A DNA stretch of 64,000 nucleotides, from contig JBAYNV010000003.1 in the NCBI GenBank assembly GCA_041678685.1, forward strand, positions 1-64,000, written 5' to 3'. Made by a program: the position numbers and the translations under genes. Each line of letters begins with the position of its first letter. Within the stretch, counting starts at the first letter, position 1. The stretch is from DUPQ01 sp041678685. Its GTDB lineage: Bacteria; Bacillota; Clostridia; DUPQ01. The notes below the pieces were generated by a model that made no database searches, was not told the DNA's origin, and was given only the letters and a program-made list of their open reading frames with translations. Below, one piece after another: positions 1 to 9,017 of the stretch.

Positions 1-99
1 ATCATTTTTAATCATTATATACCTGTAAAACAGTATTTTGTAGTATTTTATTCTCTTTTGTCTCTGTGCATCATATGTTGATTTGATTATTATCTATAT

Positions 100-327
100 A
101 TGGAAAAATATAGCAATAAAAGCAGACTCAAAGGTTCAGCCACAGTGGAAATGATCATAGTGTTTCCCATAATACTCATTCTGCTGATATCGGTCATATA
201 TCTGATGATCATTATCGGGAGCAAAGAGATGATCCATGAGGAGTACAGATTCATGGAATACATAAGAGAAGCAGACAGTTTAGCAAGAAAGGCAGCTTTG
301 GCAGATGAGATCATTACAAAAGAATAG
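100..327 (+). CDS. TadE-like pseudopilin, small
   Basis: A 75-residue membrane protein built like a Tad pseudopilin. A charged leader ends in Lys-Gly-Ser (residues 11-13), followed by a hydrophobic segment (about 18-40). Glu17 lies at +5 from the Gly12/Ser13 junction, the arrangement cut by type IV/Tad prepilin peptidases. TadE-family proteins are minor pseudopilins of tight-adherence pili. It is the first of three overlapping genes that all carry a K-G-S leader; the next gene starts 23 bases before this stop. No Shine-Dalgarno is visible. A TATTAT hexamer (88-93) ends six bases before the ATG, so a leaderless message is possible. The family call rests on this pattern and the context, not on an alignment. 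Confidence 0.65.
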   Translation: MEKYSNKSRLKGSATVEMIIVFPIILILLISVIYLMIIIGSKEMIHEEYRFMEYIREADSLARKAALADEIITKE

Positions 328-2290
328 AAAAGGTTCTATTACAGTTTTCTGTGCAATAACGATACCGGCTGTGCTGATACTTTCAATGGTCCTATCGGAT
401 ATATATATGTTAAGGTCTGCAAAGGCATATACGCAAAAGGCATTGAAAGTCGCATGCGAATGCATCCTCTCTTCATATTCATCATATATGAAAGAAGCAT
501 ATTCCATCTACGGTTATGAAATGGATGAAGAAGAAAGTGAAACCGTAGTACGCGATATCCTTGCCAAATACTTTTCGGACAGCGGCATACTGTCTATCAT
601 TACTGAAGAGATCACAGTGGAAAGAACAGATAAGCTTACCGATGCTAAAATACTGCAGGATCAGATATCAACAGTTATGAACGATGATATATATGCAGTG
701 CTTTTAAAGGAAGTGAATGAAAGGATCCGATCCATATCGACAATGAATGGAGTTTTTAAAGTGCTCAGAGTCAAGATGCAGATGGATGAAGTGATCAGCG
801 GGATACAGAATATCAGAGCGGAATTCCAGATCATAACAGACAGTATAAACGGGATGACCGAATACATCGATCTTATGAATTATGTATATGAAGTACAGGT
901 CATATATGCATCGATCATGGAAAAAAAGAGCATGGAGCCGAGCGAACTCCTGGAAGAGGAAATAAAGTCGCTTACAAAACAGGCGTTGCGGATAATTGAT
1001 GAAAATATTGAAAACATCATATATGTGATGAAGGAATACAACAGAAAAGGATTGGAACTGCTTCAGGATATGTGCGAGGCCTATATCGACATCCACATGA
1101 TCTCAGACAGCATGAATGAACTTATAAATGAGATCAACGGTGTACCTGAATACCTTATATACATTTTAGAAGGATGCACTGAATTGCTTAACAAGACAGA
1201 AACCGCATTCTCAGACAGCGTATTCGATATTATTAGAAGAACATTTAATAAAAATATAAATGAACTGGAGGATGTGTGCGATGATGTTTCAAAAGCCGTG
1301 ACCGAGGGTTTTGTGGAAGATATTGTGACTGTTTTTAATAATGCGCTGGGAGGTTATTGCGATATTGTATATGAAGATGCGGAGTTTGATGATTATCTGA
1401 ATACCTATATCGACGGATTGGAATATGACGATCCGAGGACCTTCTTTCAGAAAGTAGCCGAGGATGTGCTGAAAAGCATATCATTTGATGATGATATCAT
1501 AGACGGTTTTGTTTATCTTATATCCGATGACATTGCACGAAGGAACTGCAGTTTTTCCGTGGATACTACAGGAAATACATTAGAAGGTATACTGTCGCAG
1601 ATGGATGAAATATCCATATCGCTTGAGGAATTGAGGGAAAGCATACTTCTCAATGAATTCATCCTGCTGTTTTTCAACAGCTATACTGACGATGACGTTA
1701 ACAGGAACAGATATCTCGACAGTGAAGTGGAATACATCATTTTCGGAGACAGTGACGCAAATAGAAACCTTAAGTCAGCGAAAGCCTCTCTGATGGGCTT
1801 TCGCTTTCTGTCAAACATGCTTCATGTGTATTCCGACATGGACAAGACTGTCCGGGCGAAATCGATCGCATCATATGTTGCAGGTTCATGGACATTCGGA
1901 GCGGGAACACCTATAGTTGAAAATCTCATTCTTTGTTCATGGGCTCTTGGGGAGTCTGCATATGATGTGAACCAGCTTTTTAAAGGGAAAAGCTGTCCTC
2001 TGTATAAACTTGACGGTGACTGGCAGCTGGACATAGGGATAGAGCAAGGAACGGGTAAAACACCTGATTATCTTAAACTTGATTATGAAGATCATCTTCG
2101 CATACTGCTTGCAATAACGCCTAATGAAACAAAGATACTTCGTATGCTTGACCTGATAGCTCTGAATGCTCCGGGTGACCTTGATATGTCAGATATGTAC
2201 TGCGGCGTCTATATCCGGATCACTGTATCTGTAAGAAGCATGTTTGGCCTTAAAAGATATATATCTATCGAGGTGACAGATGGATTCTAA
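305..2290 (+). CDS. Large TadG/DUF5702-like surface protein with pseudopilin leader
   Basis: A 661-residue protein with the same leader type as its neighbours: basic N-terminus, K-G-S at residues 9-11, one membrane segment (about 14-33), then a long, acidic, mostly helical exported region rich in Asp, Glu and Ile. The +5 position after the Gly10/Ser11 junction is Phe, not Glu, so processing by a prepilin peptidase is less certain. Large proteins of this type sit next to TadE genes in clostridial Tad clusters and are often labelled DUF5702 or TadG-like; their exact role is unknown to me. It overlaps the preceding gene by 23 bases and the following gene by 11, so the three are surely co-translated. 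There is no recognisable catalytic motif. Confidence 0.6.
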   Translation: MRSLQKNRKGSITVFCAITIPAVLILSMVLSDIYMLRSAKAYTQKALKVACECILSSYSSYMKEAYSIYGYEMDEEESETVVRDILAKYFSDSGILSIITEEITVERTDKLTDAKILQDQISTVMNDDIYAVLLKEVNERIRSISTMNGVFKVLRVKMQMDEVISGIQNIRAEFQIITDSINGMTEYIDLMNYVYEVQVIYASIMEKKSMEPSELLEEEIKSLTKQALRIIDENIENIIYVMKEYNRKGLELLQDMCEAYIDIHMISDSMNELINEINGVPEYLIYILEGCTELLNKTETAFSDSVFDIIRRTFNKNINELEDVCDDVSKAVTEGFVEDIVTVFNNALGGYCDIVYEDAEFDDYLNTYIDGLEYDDPRTFFQKVAEDVLKSISFDDDIIDGFVYLISDDIARRNCSFSVDTTGNTLEGILSQMDEISISLEELRESILLNEFILLFFNSYTDDDVNRNRYLDSEVEYIIFGDSDANRNLKSAKASLMGFRFLSNMLHVYSDMDKTVRAKSIASYVAGSWTFGAGTPIVENLILCSWALGESAYDVNQLFKGKSCPLYKLDGDWQLDIGIEQGTGKTPDYLKLDYEDHLRILLAITPNETKILRMLDLIALNAPGDLDMSDMYCGVYIRITVSVRSMFGLKRYISIEVTDGF

Positions 2291-3044
2291 AGGAAGCATT
2301 ACTTTGGAAGCCTCAGTGTGTTCAGTCGTGTTCATTTTTCTTCTGATGTTTTTCATACATATCATAGGTTATGTCGATACTACAATGTTTCTCAAAAAAG
2401 AACTGGATAAGCGGCTCCTGGATACATCGCTTACTCATTACATGACAGGCGTATACTGGGTGGATGTCATGACATGTGATGATATCACAAATGTTAAAAA
2501 CATAACCTTTTGCGCCTTACCGTATGAAGACTGTTACACTATGAAAATTTCCGGTACATACTGCGGTATCCTTGCAGAACATGCCATTACCGTTGCATCG
2601 GTGATACCTGCATGGAAAGGCGATGGTATAACTGAAACAGAGAACAGCATATGGGATGATGATCCGTGGCAGCGGGGGATCGAACTGCATTCGATGATGG
2701 GTTCCAACCTTGATCCGGATTTTCCTATACTCGATATTTACGATGAGTATACAGGTGAAGCGACGGCTATAATTTCTCTGAATACAACGGATGAGAGTTA
2801 TCTTACAGGATATGACCTTAAAAAAAAGATCAAAACCTGTGTAGATGAACTTGACGGATATGAGACGACCACATATGGTGATCTGACTATAGAAGCAGCG
2901 GATATCGAGAAGAAGAAAGTGATGCTTGTCATACCGAATGATCCTCTTAATGATCATCAGAGCAGGCAGATAGAACAGATGATACAGTATGCAGAAAATA
3001 TGGGAATAGAACTGAAAGTGAAAAAGTATCAGAATGCTGATTAG
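2280..3044 (+). CDS. TadE-like pseudopilin, 254 residues
   Basis: Starts with a very short leader, M-D-S-K-G-S, then an N-terminal membrane segment (about 11-30). Glu10 is at +5 from the Gly5/Ser6 junction, matching prepilin peptidase substrates. The remaining 220 residues are extracytoplasmic with mixed helix and strand and no catalytic motif. A GAGGTG Shine-Dalgarno (2270-2275) lies inside the end of the preceding gene and supports the ATG at 2280. It is the last gene of the three-gene pseudopilin block. A 90-base gap follows before the patatin gene. Likely a minor pseudopilin or TadF-like subunit of a Tad pilus. Confidence 0.6.
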   Translation: MDSKGSITLEASVCSVVFIFLLMFFIHIIGYVDTTMFLKKELDKRLLDTSLTHYMTGVYWVDVMTCDDITNVKNITFCALPYEDCYTMKISGTYCGILAEHAITVASVIPAWKGDGITETENSIWDDDPWQRGIELHSMMGSNLDPDFPILDIYDEYTGEATAIISLNTTDESYLTGYDLKKKIKTCVDELDGYETTTYGDLTIEAADIEKKKVMLVIPNDPLNDHQSRQIEQMIQYAENMGIELKVKKYQNAD

Positions 3045-3134
3045 GCATCTTAAATACATACCAGCCGGTAATTGCAATACTTAATTGTAAATATATACTT
3101 TTATATATATAATTGTTGTAAGGATGGTATAAAA

Positions 3135-4433
3135 GTGAAGTATCAGTTGGTCTTTGCCGGAGGCGGCGCAAAAGGCTCATATCAGATAGGGGTATGGAAA
3201 GCTTTAATAGAACTCAATATTGAGATAGACATGGTGATAGGTACATCGATTGGTTCCATAAACGGTGCGATAGTCGCATGCGGTGAATATGAAAAAGCGG
3301 AGCATTTATGGGAGACGCTTGATATGTCTGCATTATTCAATTTACCTTCCGAGAACGCCAAAGGCGAAGCGAATACCAGGGAATATTTCGAAAACATATT
3401 AAAAAACAGAGGGCTTGATACATCATCCTTACGCTGTTATCTGAACGAGGTTATAAAAGAGGATATTTTCAGAAGATCACAGATCGATTTTGCGCTTGTT
3501 ACATTTTCACTGTCTCAGATGAAACCGCTCATACTTTTTAAAAAGGATATACCTGAAGGCAAACTGGTGGATTTTGTTCTTGCAAGCTCAGCTCTCCCCG
3601 GATTGATAAAACAGGAAATAGAAGGGACAGTTTATGTTGACGGCGGCATCTACGATAATATGCCCATAAATGTACTTATCGATCATGGATATAAAAACAT
3701 TATCGCTGTAAGTAACTCAGCGATCGGCATGTACAAAAAAACAAAGGAAACCGATGCGAATATCATAATTATCGAGAATAAATGCATTCTTGGCAGCATA
3801 ATGGAATTCAATCCAAAAAATGCTCATAAAAACATCCTGCTTGGATACCTTGACGGGATGAAGGCTTTTGGCAAATACATCGGGAAGTCGTATTATATAA
3901 AAGAAAATAAGGAAAGTATTTTATCTGCTCCTTTAAGTGAAAAAGAAATCGATATGCTGTACCTGAATCTGAAAAACAACAAGAAAACACTCGTCCCGCC
4001 CAGTTTGCTGCAATTCCAGCTTCTTAGAACGTTAAGGAACCATTCCGAAGGCTTCCTTACGGAGAAAAGAGCATTGATTGCGGCGATCGAGATCACAGCC
4101 GATGTACTCGGAATAGAAAAAATACATGAATACACGGTGGATGAACTCATACAGGCGGAATTGGATGCATACAACGTCATTAAAAAAGAAACACCGACAG
4201 CATCTGCAGTGGACAGAAAATTCTTTAATAACATCATCAGTAAGATCTGGGATCGTAAGAAATTAAGATTTAACGATGCTGCCATGAAAAAAATATATCT
4301 GGGGCAGGTCCTTATAGATAAAGATGCAGTTTCTTTCGATGTCAATACTCCTACCGAATATCTGATAGCCAACCTTTTCATTTATCTGATGTTATGGAGG
4401 ATGAAAAAGAATAAAGCAGTAGGAGAGAATTAA
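3135..4433 (+). CDS. Patatin-like phospholipase
   Basis: A 432-residue patatin-family acyl hydrolase, expected to cleave acyl chains from phospholipids or other esters with a Ser-Asp dyad. The oxyanion loop G-G-G-A-K-G is at residues 9-14, the nucleophile elbow G-T-S-I-G at 36-40 (Ser38), and the D-G-G motif at 169-171 (Asp169). After the patatin domain a helical C-terminal region of about 200 residues has no motif I recognise. An in-frame ATG exists at 3072, but the GTG at 3135 has an AAGGA Shine-Dalgarno eight to nine bases upstream and starts right at the domain, so I prefer it. The stop abuts the GTG of the following HAD gene, so the two form an operon. No signal peptide; probably cytoplasmic. 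Confidence 0.85.
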   Translation: MKYQLVFAGGGAKGSYQIGVWKALIELNIEIDMVIGTSIGSINGAIVACGEYEKAEHLWETLDMSALFNLPSENAKGEANTREYFENILKNRGLDTSSLRCYLNEVIKEDIFRRSQIDFALVTFSLSQMKPLILFKKDIPEGKLVDFVLASSALPGLIKQEIEGTVYVDGGIYDNMPINVLIDHGYKNIIAVSNSAIGMYKKTKETDANIIIIENKCILGSIMEFNPKNAHKNILLGYLDGMKAFGKYIGKSYYIKENKESILSAPLSEKEIDMLYLNLKNNKKTLVPPSLLQFQLLRTLRNHSEGFLTEKRALIAAIEITADVLGIEKIHEYTVDELIQAELDAYNVIKKETPTASAVDRKFFNNIISKIWDRKKLRFNDAAMKKIYLGQVLIDKDAVSFDVNTPTEYLIANLFIYLMLWRMKKNKAVGEN

Positions 4434-5210
4434 GTGAACGAGTATATTAAAAACAAAAAAGGTTTCATAATCGATATGGATGGCGTGTTATACCATGGTA
4501 ACCATGTTCTTGACGGAGCAATAGAATTCGTCGCATGGCTGATGGCGAATGACAAGAAATATCTGTTTCTCACTAACAGTTCGGAAAGATCGCCTATGGA
4601 ATTATCTCAGAAACTTGCCAGACTTGGCATCATTGTTGATGAAAGGCATTTCTATACTTCCGCGATAGCTACTGCAAGTTTCCTCTCGAGCCAGAGTCCT
4701 CGTTGTTCTGCATATATAATAGGGGAACCGGGGCTGATGAACGCTTTATATAATGAAGGGATAACAATGAACGATGTGAATCCCGAATATGTAATAATAG
4801 GGGAGACACGCACATATAACTTTGAAAAGATCGAAAAAGCGGTCCAGCTCGTTGCTAAAGGGGCTAAACTGGTAGGAACAAATCCGGATAGAACAGGACC
4901 TACAGAAAAAGGTATAATGCCTGCAACAGGTGCTCTTGCGGTACCGATCGAAATAGCGACAGGAAAAAAGGCTTATTATATAGGTAAACCCAATCCCCTT
5001 ATGATGAAGCATGCCATAAAGAAACTGAACATTGACCCAAAGGATACTATCATCATAGGCGACAGGATGGATACAGACATTGTAGCCGGAATTGAAAGCG
5101 AGATCGATACCATACTTGTACTTAGCGGCGTTACCAACGAAGAAAACATCAGTAATTTTTCTTACAGGCCAAAATATATATATCCCAACATAGGAGAAAT
5201 AGTAAAATGA
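4434..5210 (+). CDS. HAD-IIA family phosphatase (NagD-like)
   Basis: A 258-residue HAD-superfamily hydrolase of subclass IIA, the group of NagD, AraL and p-nitrophenylphosphatases. Motif I is D-M-D-G-V at residues 14-18 (nucleophile Asp14, acid/base Asp16). Motif II is the T-N-S-S stretch. Motif IV is G-D-R-M-D-T-D near residue 208, with the IIA-type C2 cap between. It should dephosphorylate small sugar phosphates or nucleotides; the substrate cannot be read from the sequence. Translation starts at GTG, one base after the TAA of the patatin gene, with AGGAGAG (4421-4427) as Shine-Dalgarno. The pairing with a phospholipase could mean handling of glycerol phosphate or similar products, but that is inference. 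Confidence 0.85.
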   Translation: MNEYIKNKKGFIIDMDGVLYHGNHVLDGAIEFVAWLMANDKKYLFLTNSSERSPMELSQKLARLGIIVDERHFYTSAIATASFLSSQSPRCSAYIIGEPGLMNALYNEGITMNDVNPEYVIIGETRTYNFEKIEKAVQLVAKGAKLVGTNPDRTGPTEKGIMPATGALAVPIEIATGKKAYYIGKPNPLMMKHAIKKLNIDPKDTIIIGDRMDTDIVAGIESEIDTILVLSGVTNEENISNFSYRPKYIYPNIGEIVK

Positions 5211-5227
5211 AAATTTTTTAAAAATGT

Positions 5228-5256
5228 TTGACAAATTTTCAATAGTATGATAATAT
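5228..5256 (+). promoter_or_regulatory. Promoter of rho
   Basis: TTGACA (5228-5233), a 17-base spacer and TAATAT (5251-5256) form a near-consensus vegetative promoter. Transcription should start near 5263, giving a leader of about 65 bases before rho. The leader is AT-rich and I see no terminator hairpin or riboswitch in it. Confidence 0.75.
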
Positions 5257-5327
5257 GCGTTTTCGATAAACATTTTTAATCAAACAATTATAAATTATTA
5301 TCATAAAAAATTTAGTGAGGGTATTTA

Positions 5328-6887
5328 ATGAATGAGGATGAGATTCTAAGGTCGAAATCCGTTGCGGATTTGCGGGTAATTGCGAAAACTTTGGGTGTTA
5401 AAAGCGTTACCATTATGAAAAAGGAAGACCTTATAAGAAGGATATTGGGAATTACTGCCACAGAAGTCAAGGAAACCGTAAAAGAACCTGAGCCTGTTTC
5501 AGTGCCTGTTGAAGTAGTACAGGACATATTGGCGACTGTAACACAGGAAACGGTTAAAAAACCGCGTTATCTTCTATCGAAAATGGCTAAGGAGTCTGAC
5601 GATGCAAAAGCTGCTCGTGAAGAGAAGAGAGCTAATGCTGTACGTAAATCTTTAGAAGAAGCCAATGCAAAGAAACTTGAAGACGAAGCGAATAAGCAGG
5701 TCTCGGAAGTGAAAGAGGATGTACAGAAGGAAGAACAGGAACCGGCAGTTGAATCTGTACAGCTTGATGAGGTATGCGGAATTCTTGAGATACTGCCCGA
5801 TGGGTATGGTTTCTTAAGAACAGATAATTATACATATGGCCCAAAAGATGTATATGTGGCTCCTAATCAGATAAGAAAGTTTGGTATCAAGACTGGTGAT
5901 AAGGTTCTGGGAGTCGGAAGACCAAAGAAAGAAAATGAGAAATTCCAGGCTTTGCAGAATGTCATATCGGTAAACGGCGAGGATCCTTCAAAAGTCTTCC
6001 TGCGCAGACCTTTTGATACGCTGACTCCGATATTTCCTGAAGAAAGACTTACGCTTGAAAATAATCCAAAAGATTATTCCACAAGAATTATAGATCTGAT
6101 CGCACCAATAGGTAAAGGACAGAGAGGTATGATAGTATCTCCTCCTAAAGCCGGTAAAACGGTTCTGTTGAAGAAGATCGCAAACAGTATTACAGCAAAT
6201 CATCCCGACTGTGAACTCATAATATTACTTATAGATGAAAGACCCGAGGAAGTTACTGATATGCAGAGATCTGTTAAAGCTGATATCGTATTTTCCACAT
6301 TCGATAAAGTACCTGAAAACCATGTGAAAGTGGCAGAGATGGCACTTGAAAGAGCTCAGAGGCTTGTTGAGCAGGGAAAGGATGTCGTTATCCTTCTTGA
6401 CAGTATAACAAGGCTTGCAAGAGCTCACAACCTTACCATAGCTCCGACCGGCAGGACCCTGTCAGGAGGACTGGATCCGGGCGCTCTGCATGCTCCAAAA
6501 AGGTTTTTCGGTTCAGCGCGTAATATCGAATTCGGAGGAAGCCTTACGATAATAGCTACAGCACTGATAGAAACAGGAAGCAGAATGGATGATGTTATAT
6601 TCGAGGAATTCAAGGGAACAGGCAATATGGAGCTTCATCTTGACAGAAAGCTTTCTGAAAAGAGAATATTCCCGGCAATAGACATAAATAAATCCGGTAC
6701 AAGAAGAGAGGAACTGCTTCTTAACAAAAAGGAATTGGAAAGCATCTGGACGATACGCCGCGCCATGAGCAATATGGGTACTGCTGAAGTCACAGAATGG
6801 ATGATCGACAAACTGGTCAAGACGAAAAACAACGCGGAATTCGTGAACAGTATAAATATAAAGCAATCTAACACGACTGAATATTAA
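5328..6887 (+). CDS. rho: Transcription termination factor Rho
   Basis: A 519-residue hexameric RNA-dependent ATPase that ends transcription. Residues 1-40 are the Rho N-terminal helical domain. Residues 45-145 form a charged linker rich in Glu and Lys that E. coli Rho (about 420 residues) lacks but clostridial forms often have. The cold-shock-like RNA-binding domain follows (about 148-220). Walker A is P-P-K-A-G-K-T at 272-278. Walker B-type motifs are L-L-I-D-E-R and V-V-I-L-L-D-S. The start ATG follows GTGAGGG. Its own promoter lies upstream and rpmE has a separate promoter downstream. The insert lowers similarity to enteric Rho but the ATPase core is complete. Confidence 0.97.
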   Translation: MNEDEILRSKSVADLRVIAKTLGVKSVTIMKKEDLIRRILGITATEVKETVKEPEPVSVPVEVVQDILATVTQETVKKPRYLLSKMAKESDDAKAAREEKRANAVRKSLEEANAKKLEDEANKQVSEVKEDVQKEEQEPAVESVQLDEVCGILEILPDGYGFLRTDNYTYGPKDVYVAPNQIRKFGIKTGDKVLGVGRPKKENEKFQALQNVISVNGEDPSKVFLRRPFDTLTPIFPEERLTLENNPKDYSTRIIDLIAPIGKGQRGMIVSPPKAGKTVLLKKIANSITANHPDCELIILLIDERPEEVTDMQRSVKADIVFSTFDKVPENHVKVAEMALERAQRLVEQGKDVVILLDSITRLARAHNLTIAPTGRTLSGGLDPGALHAPKRFFGSARNIEFGGSLTIIATALIETGSRMDDVIFEEFKGTGNMELHLDRKLSEKRIFPAIDINKSGTRREELLLNKKELESIWTIRRAMSNMGTAEVTEWMIDKLVKTKNNAEFVNSINIKQSNTTEY

Positions 6888-6923
6888 CATTTTCAGCCTG
6901 AGAAAATTGTGTAAAAATATATA

Positions 6924-6952
6924 TTGAAATACCAAATATCGTGTGATATAAT
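6924..6952 (+). promoter_or_regulatory. Promoter of rpmE
   Basis: TTGAAA (6924-6929), 17 bases, then a perfect TATAAT (6947-6952). Predicted start of transcription is near 6959, leaving a 25-base leader that holds the GGAGGT ribosome binding site of rpmE. Confidence 0.8.
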
Positions 6953-6983
6953 GGCTTTCGCGTCGATTTAGGAGGTGAAAAGG

Positions 6984-7184
6984 ATGAAAAAAGATTTACA
7001 TCCCAAGTATTATAAGACAACTGCAACTTGTGCATGCGGAAACGTATTTGAAATAGGTTCAACTAAAAAAGACATTAAAGTAGAAATTTGTTCAAATTGC
7101 CATCCGTACTTTACAGGAAAACAAAAACTTGTAGACTCTGGCGGTAGAGTTGATAAATTCAAAAAGAAATACGGCATTGCTTAA
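6984..7184 (+). CDS. rpmE: Ribosomal protein L31, zinc type
   Basis: A 66-residue large-subunit protein. Cys16 and Cys18 (C-A-C) and Cys36 and Cys39 (C-S-N-C) form the zinc-ribbon site of the zinc-containing L31 class. An in-frame GTG lies three codons upstream at 6975, but it is inside the GGAGGT Shine-Dalgarno (6971-6976), so the ATG at 6984 is the start. It has its own promoter and is followed by a strong hairpin terminator. As in many Clostridia it stands between rho and the DUF1385-prmC pair. A zinc-free paralogue may exist elsewhere but is not in this window. Confidence 0.97.
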   Translation: MKKDLHPKYYKTTATCACGNVFEIGSTKKDIKVEICSNCHPYFTGKQKLVDSGGRVDKFKKKYGIA

Positions 7185-7193
7185 TGCATGTTA

Positions 7194-7224
7194 CGGGTTG
7201 TGTAAAAAGCAACCCGATTTTTTT
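7194..7224 (+). terminator. Rho-independent terminator after rpmE
   Basis: CGGGTTG (7194-7200) pairs with CAACCCG (7210-7216), seven bases with a nine-base loop, followed by a run of T. The next gene starts only about 12 bases later, so DUF1385-prmC expression probably depends on read-through. Confidence 0.85.
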
Positions 7225-7235
7225 ATGTGGGTATT

Positions 7236-8168
7236 ATGAAAAAAACATCTATCGGAGGCTCTGCCTTATTAGAAGGCATAATGATGATAGGGCCTTATAA
7301 AAAAGCTATAGCTGTAAGAAAACCAGACGGAGAGATGGATCTTTGCGTTGAGGATCTTCCTAAAAAAAATAAGATATCAAAAATACCTATATTCAGAGGG
7401 GCATACAACCTTATATATCAGATGATAATAAGCATAAAAGCCCTGACATATGCTGCGTCTTTTTATGATCTGGAGGAAGAACCAAAGAAAGAACCCGAAG
7501 GAGAAGCAGTTCCAAAAGATGATACTATAAAAAAAGACAAAAAGAATGCAGAAACATTAGGGAAAGGGACTATATTCTTTTCACTTTTACTGTCTCTTGT
7601 TGTGACAGTAGGGTTGTTTATCCTGCTGCCGAATTTCCTTATCGGCCTTTTAGGCATAAAGAGCAATATCCTGAACAATCTGCTTGAAGGTGTCGTAAGG
7701 ATCCTCATATTCACATTGTATCTGAAGCTTTGCTCTCTTATGAAAGATATCAAGAGAGTATGGATGTATCATGGCGCTGAACACAAGACTATAAGCTGTT
7801 ACGAAGCAGCTGATGAACTCACAGTAGCGAATGTAAGGAAGTACAGCACAAAACACAGAAGATGCGGAACAAGCTTTATGTTCCTTGTGTTGATAGTATC
7901 TATCATTGTCTTTTCATTTGTGGGCTGGTATTCACCGCTGGTGAATATACTTTTCAGGATCGCTCTTATACCTCTTGTTGCCGGTATAGCATATGAAATA
8001 ATCAGGATAACAGGAAAACATGATAATATTGTGTCAAGAATCGTTTCCGCACCGGGAATGTGGTTTCAACGTCTTACTACGGCTGAGCCGGATGACGGAA
8101 TGATAGAGTGTGCAATAGCTGCATTCACCGCTGTTCTGCCGGAAAATGAAAATGATTCAAAATGGTGA
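7236..8168 (+). CDS. DUF1385 (YqhQ-like) membrane protein
   Basis: A 310-residue integral membrane protein of the DUF1385/YqhQ family, function unknown. The family start I-G-G-S-A-L-L-E-G-I-M-M is present at residues 5-16. A charged, Lys/Glu-rich stretch (about 85-110) comes before hydrophobic segments at about 112-142, 148-170, 210-232 and 235-255. The signature H-G-A-E-H-K-T is near residue 182. The ORF can be opened three codons earlier at a GTG (7227), but the ATG at 7236 matches the usual family length; neither has a strong ribosome binding site. It overlaps prmC by seven bases, an arrangement conserved in Clostridia and Bacilli, which suggests a link to translation that remains unexplained. 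Confidence 0.85.
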   Translation: MKKTSIGGSALLEGIMMIGPYKKAIAVRKPDGEMDLCVEDLPKKNKISKIPIFRGAYNLIYQMIISIKALTYAASFYDLEEEPKKEPEGEAVPKDDTIKKDKKNAETLGKGTIFFSLLLSLVVTVGLFILLPNFLIGLLGIKSNILNNLLEGVVRILIFTLYLKLCSLMKDIKRVWMYHGAEHKTISCYEAADELTVANVRKYSTKHRRCGTSFMFLVLIVSIIVFSFVGWYSPLVNILFRIALIPLVAGIAYEIIRITGKHDNIVSRIVSAPGMWFQRLTTAEPDDGMIECAIAAFTAVLPENENDSKW

Positions 8169-8995
8169 TATCTGAGCTTGTCAGTCTTTATTCCAAAAGA
8201 CTCGACGACAAAAAAGAACTGTATTATTTTATGGGGGAGATATTCGATAAGGATATCTCATACTTTTATGCGCACGGCGATGAGACAGTAGATGATAAAA
8301 AAGTAAAAAAGCTGAACAGCTATATCGAAAGAAGGCTTAAAGGCGAACCTGTCGAGTATATTATCGGAAAAGCATATTTTATGTCATGTACATTCAAAGT
8401 CTCAAAAGGCATCCTTATACCCCGCAGTGATACTGAAACGGTCGCTGAGGAAGCGGTCAGGATACTGAGCCAGATGAAAAATAATCCATGGGTACTCGAT
8501 ATGTGCTGCGGTTCAGGATGTATTGGCATATCAGTAGCGAAACTTGTAGATAATGCGCTTGTCACGCTTTGCGATGTGTCTGATATATGTATAGAGACGA
8601 CTGAGAAAAATATTAAGCTGAATAGGGTGGATGACAGGTGCCGTGCATTGAAAAGCGACCTTTTCAAGAGCATTCAAGGCAGATTTGATATCATAATATC
8701 CAATCCGCCTTATATACCGATGAACGAATATGTGAGGCTTGACCACAGCGTGCTGGATTATGAACCTAAGGAAGCACTGCTCGGCGGTATGGAAGGTACA
8801 GAATATTATACGGATATAGCAGATAAAGCGCTGAATTTTTTAAGTAAAGGCGGATACTTACTATTTGAAGTCGGCTATGATCAGGCAGAATATGTAGAAA
8901 AAATACTTCAGGATAAAGGATATACTCAGATCAGGCATGTGAAGGATCTGCAGGGCATAGACAGAGTCGTCTGTGCGCGGTATTATAGTAACTGA
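8162..8995 (+). CDS. prmC: Peptide chain release factor N5-glutamine methyltransferase
   Basis: A 277-residue SAM-dependent enzyme that methylates the Gln of the GGQ motif in release factors, improving termination. An N-terminal helical substrate domain (1-85) precedes the Rossmann fold. The SAM loop is D-M-C-C-G-S-G-C (113-120), and the catalytic N-P-P-Y is at 181-184. Its start overlaps the DUF1385 stop, implying coupled translation. In many Firmicutes prfA follows; here mazG follows instead and no prfA is seen in the window. Confidence 0.95.
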   Translation: MVISELVSLYSKRLDDKKELYYFMGEIFDKDISYFYAHGDETVDDKKVKKLNSYIERRLKGEPVEYIIGKAYFMSCTFKVSKGILIPRSDTETVAEEAVRILSQMKNNPWVLDMCCGSGCIGISVAKLVDNALVTLCDVSDICIETTEKNIKLNRVDDRCRALKSDLFKSIQGRFDIIISNPPYIPMNEYVRLDHSVLDYEPKEALLGGMEGTEYYTDIADKALNFLSKGGYLLFEVGYDQAEYVEKILQDKGYTQIRHVKDLQGIDRVVCARYYSN

Positions 8996-9017
8996 TATTT
9001 TAAAAGGGTGAATATAA

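Noticed and set aside
704..1096. Long open frames on the opposite strand inside the 661-residue gene and many other genes
   Set aside because: They have no ribosome site, low-complexity composition and lie fully inside well-supported genes; they are shadows.
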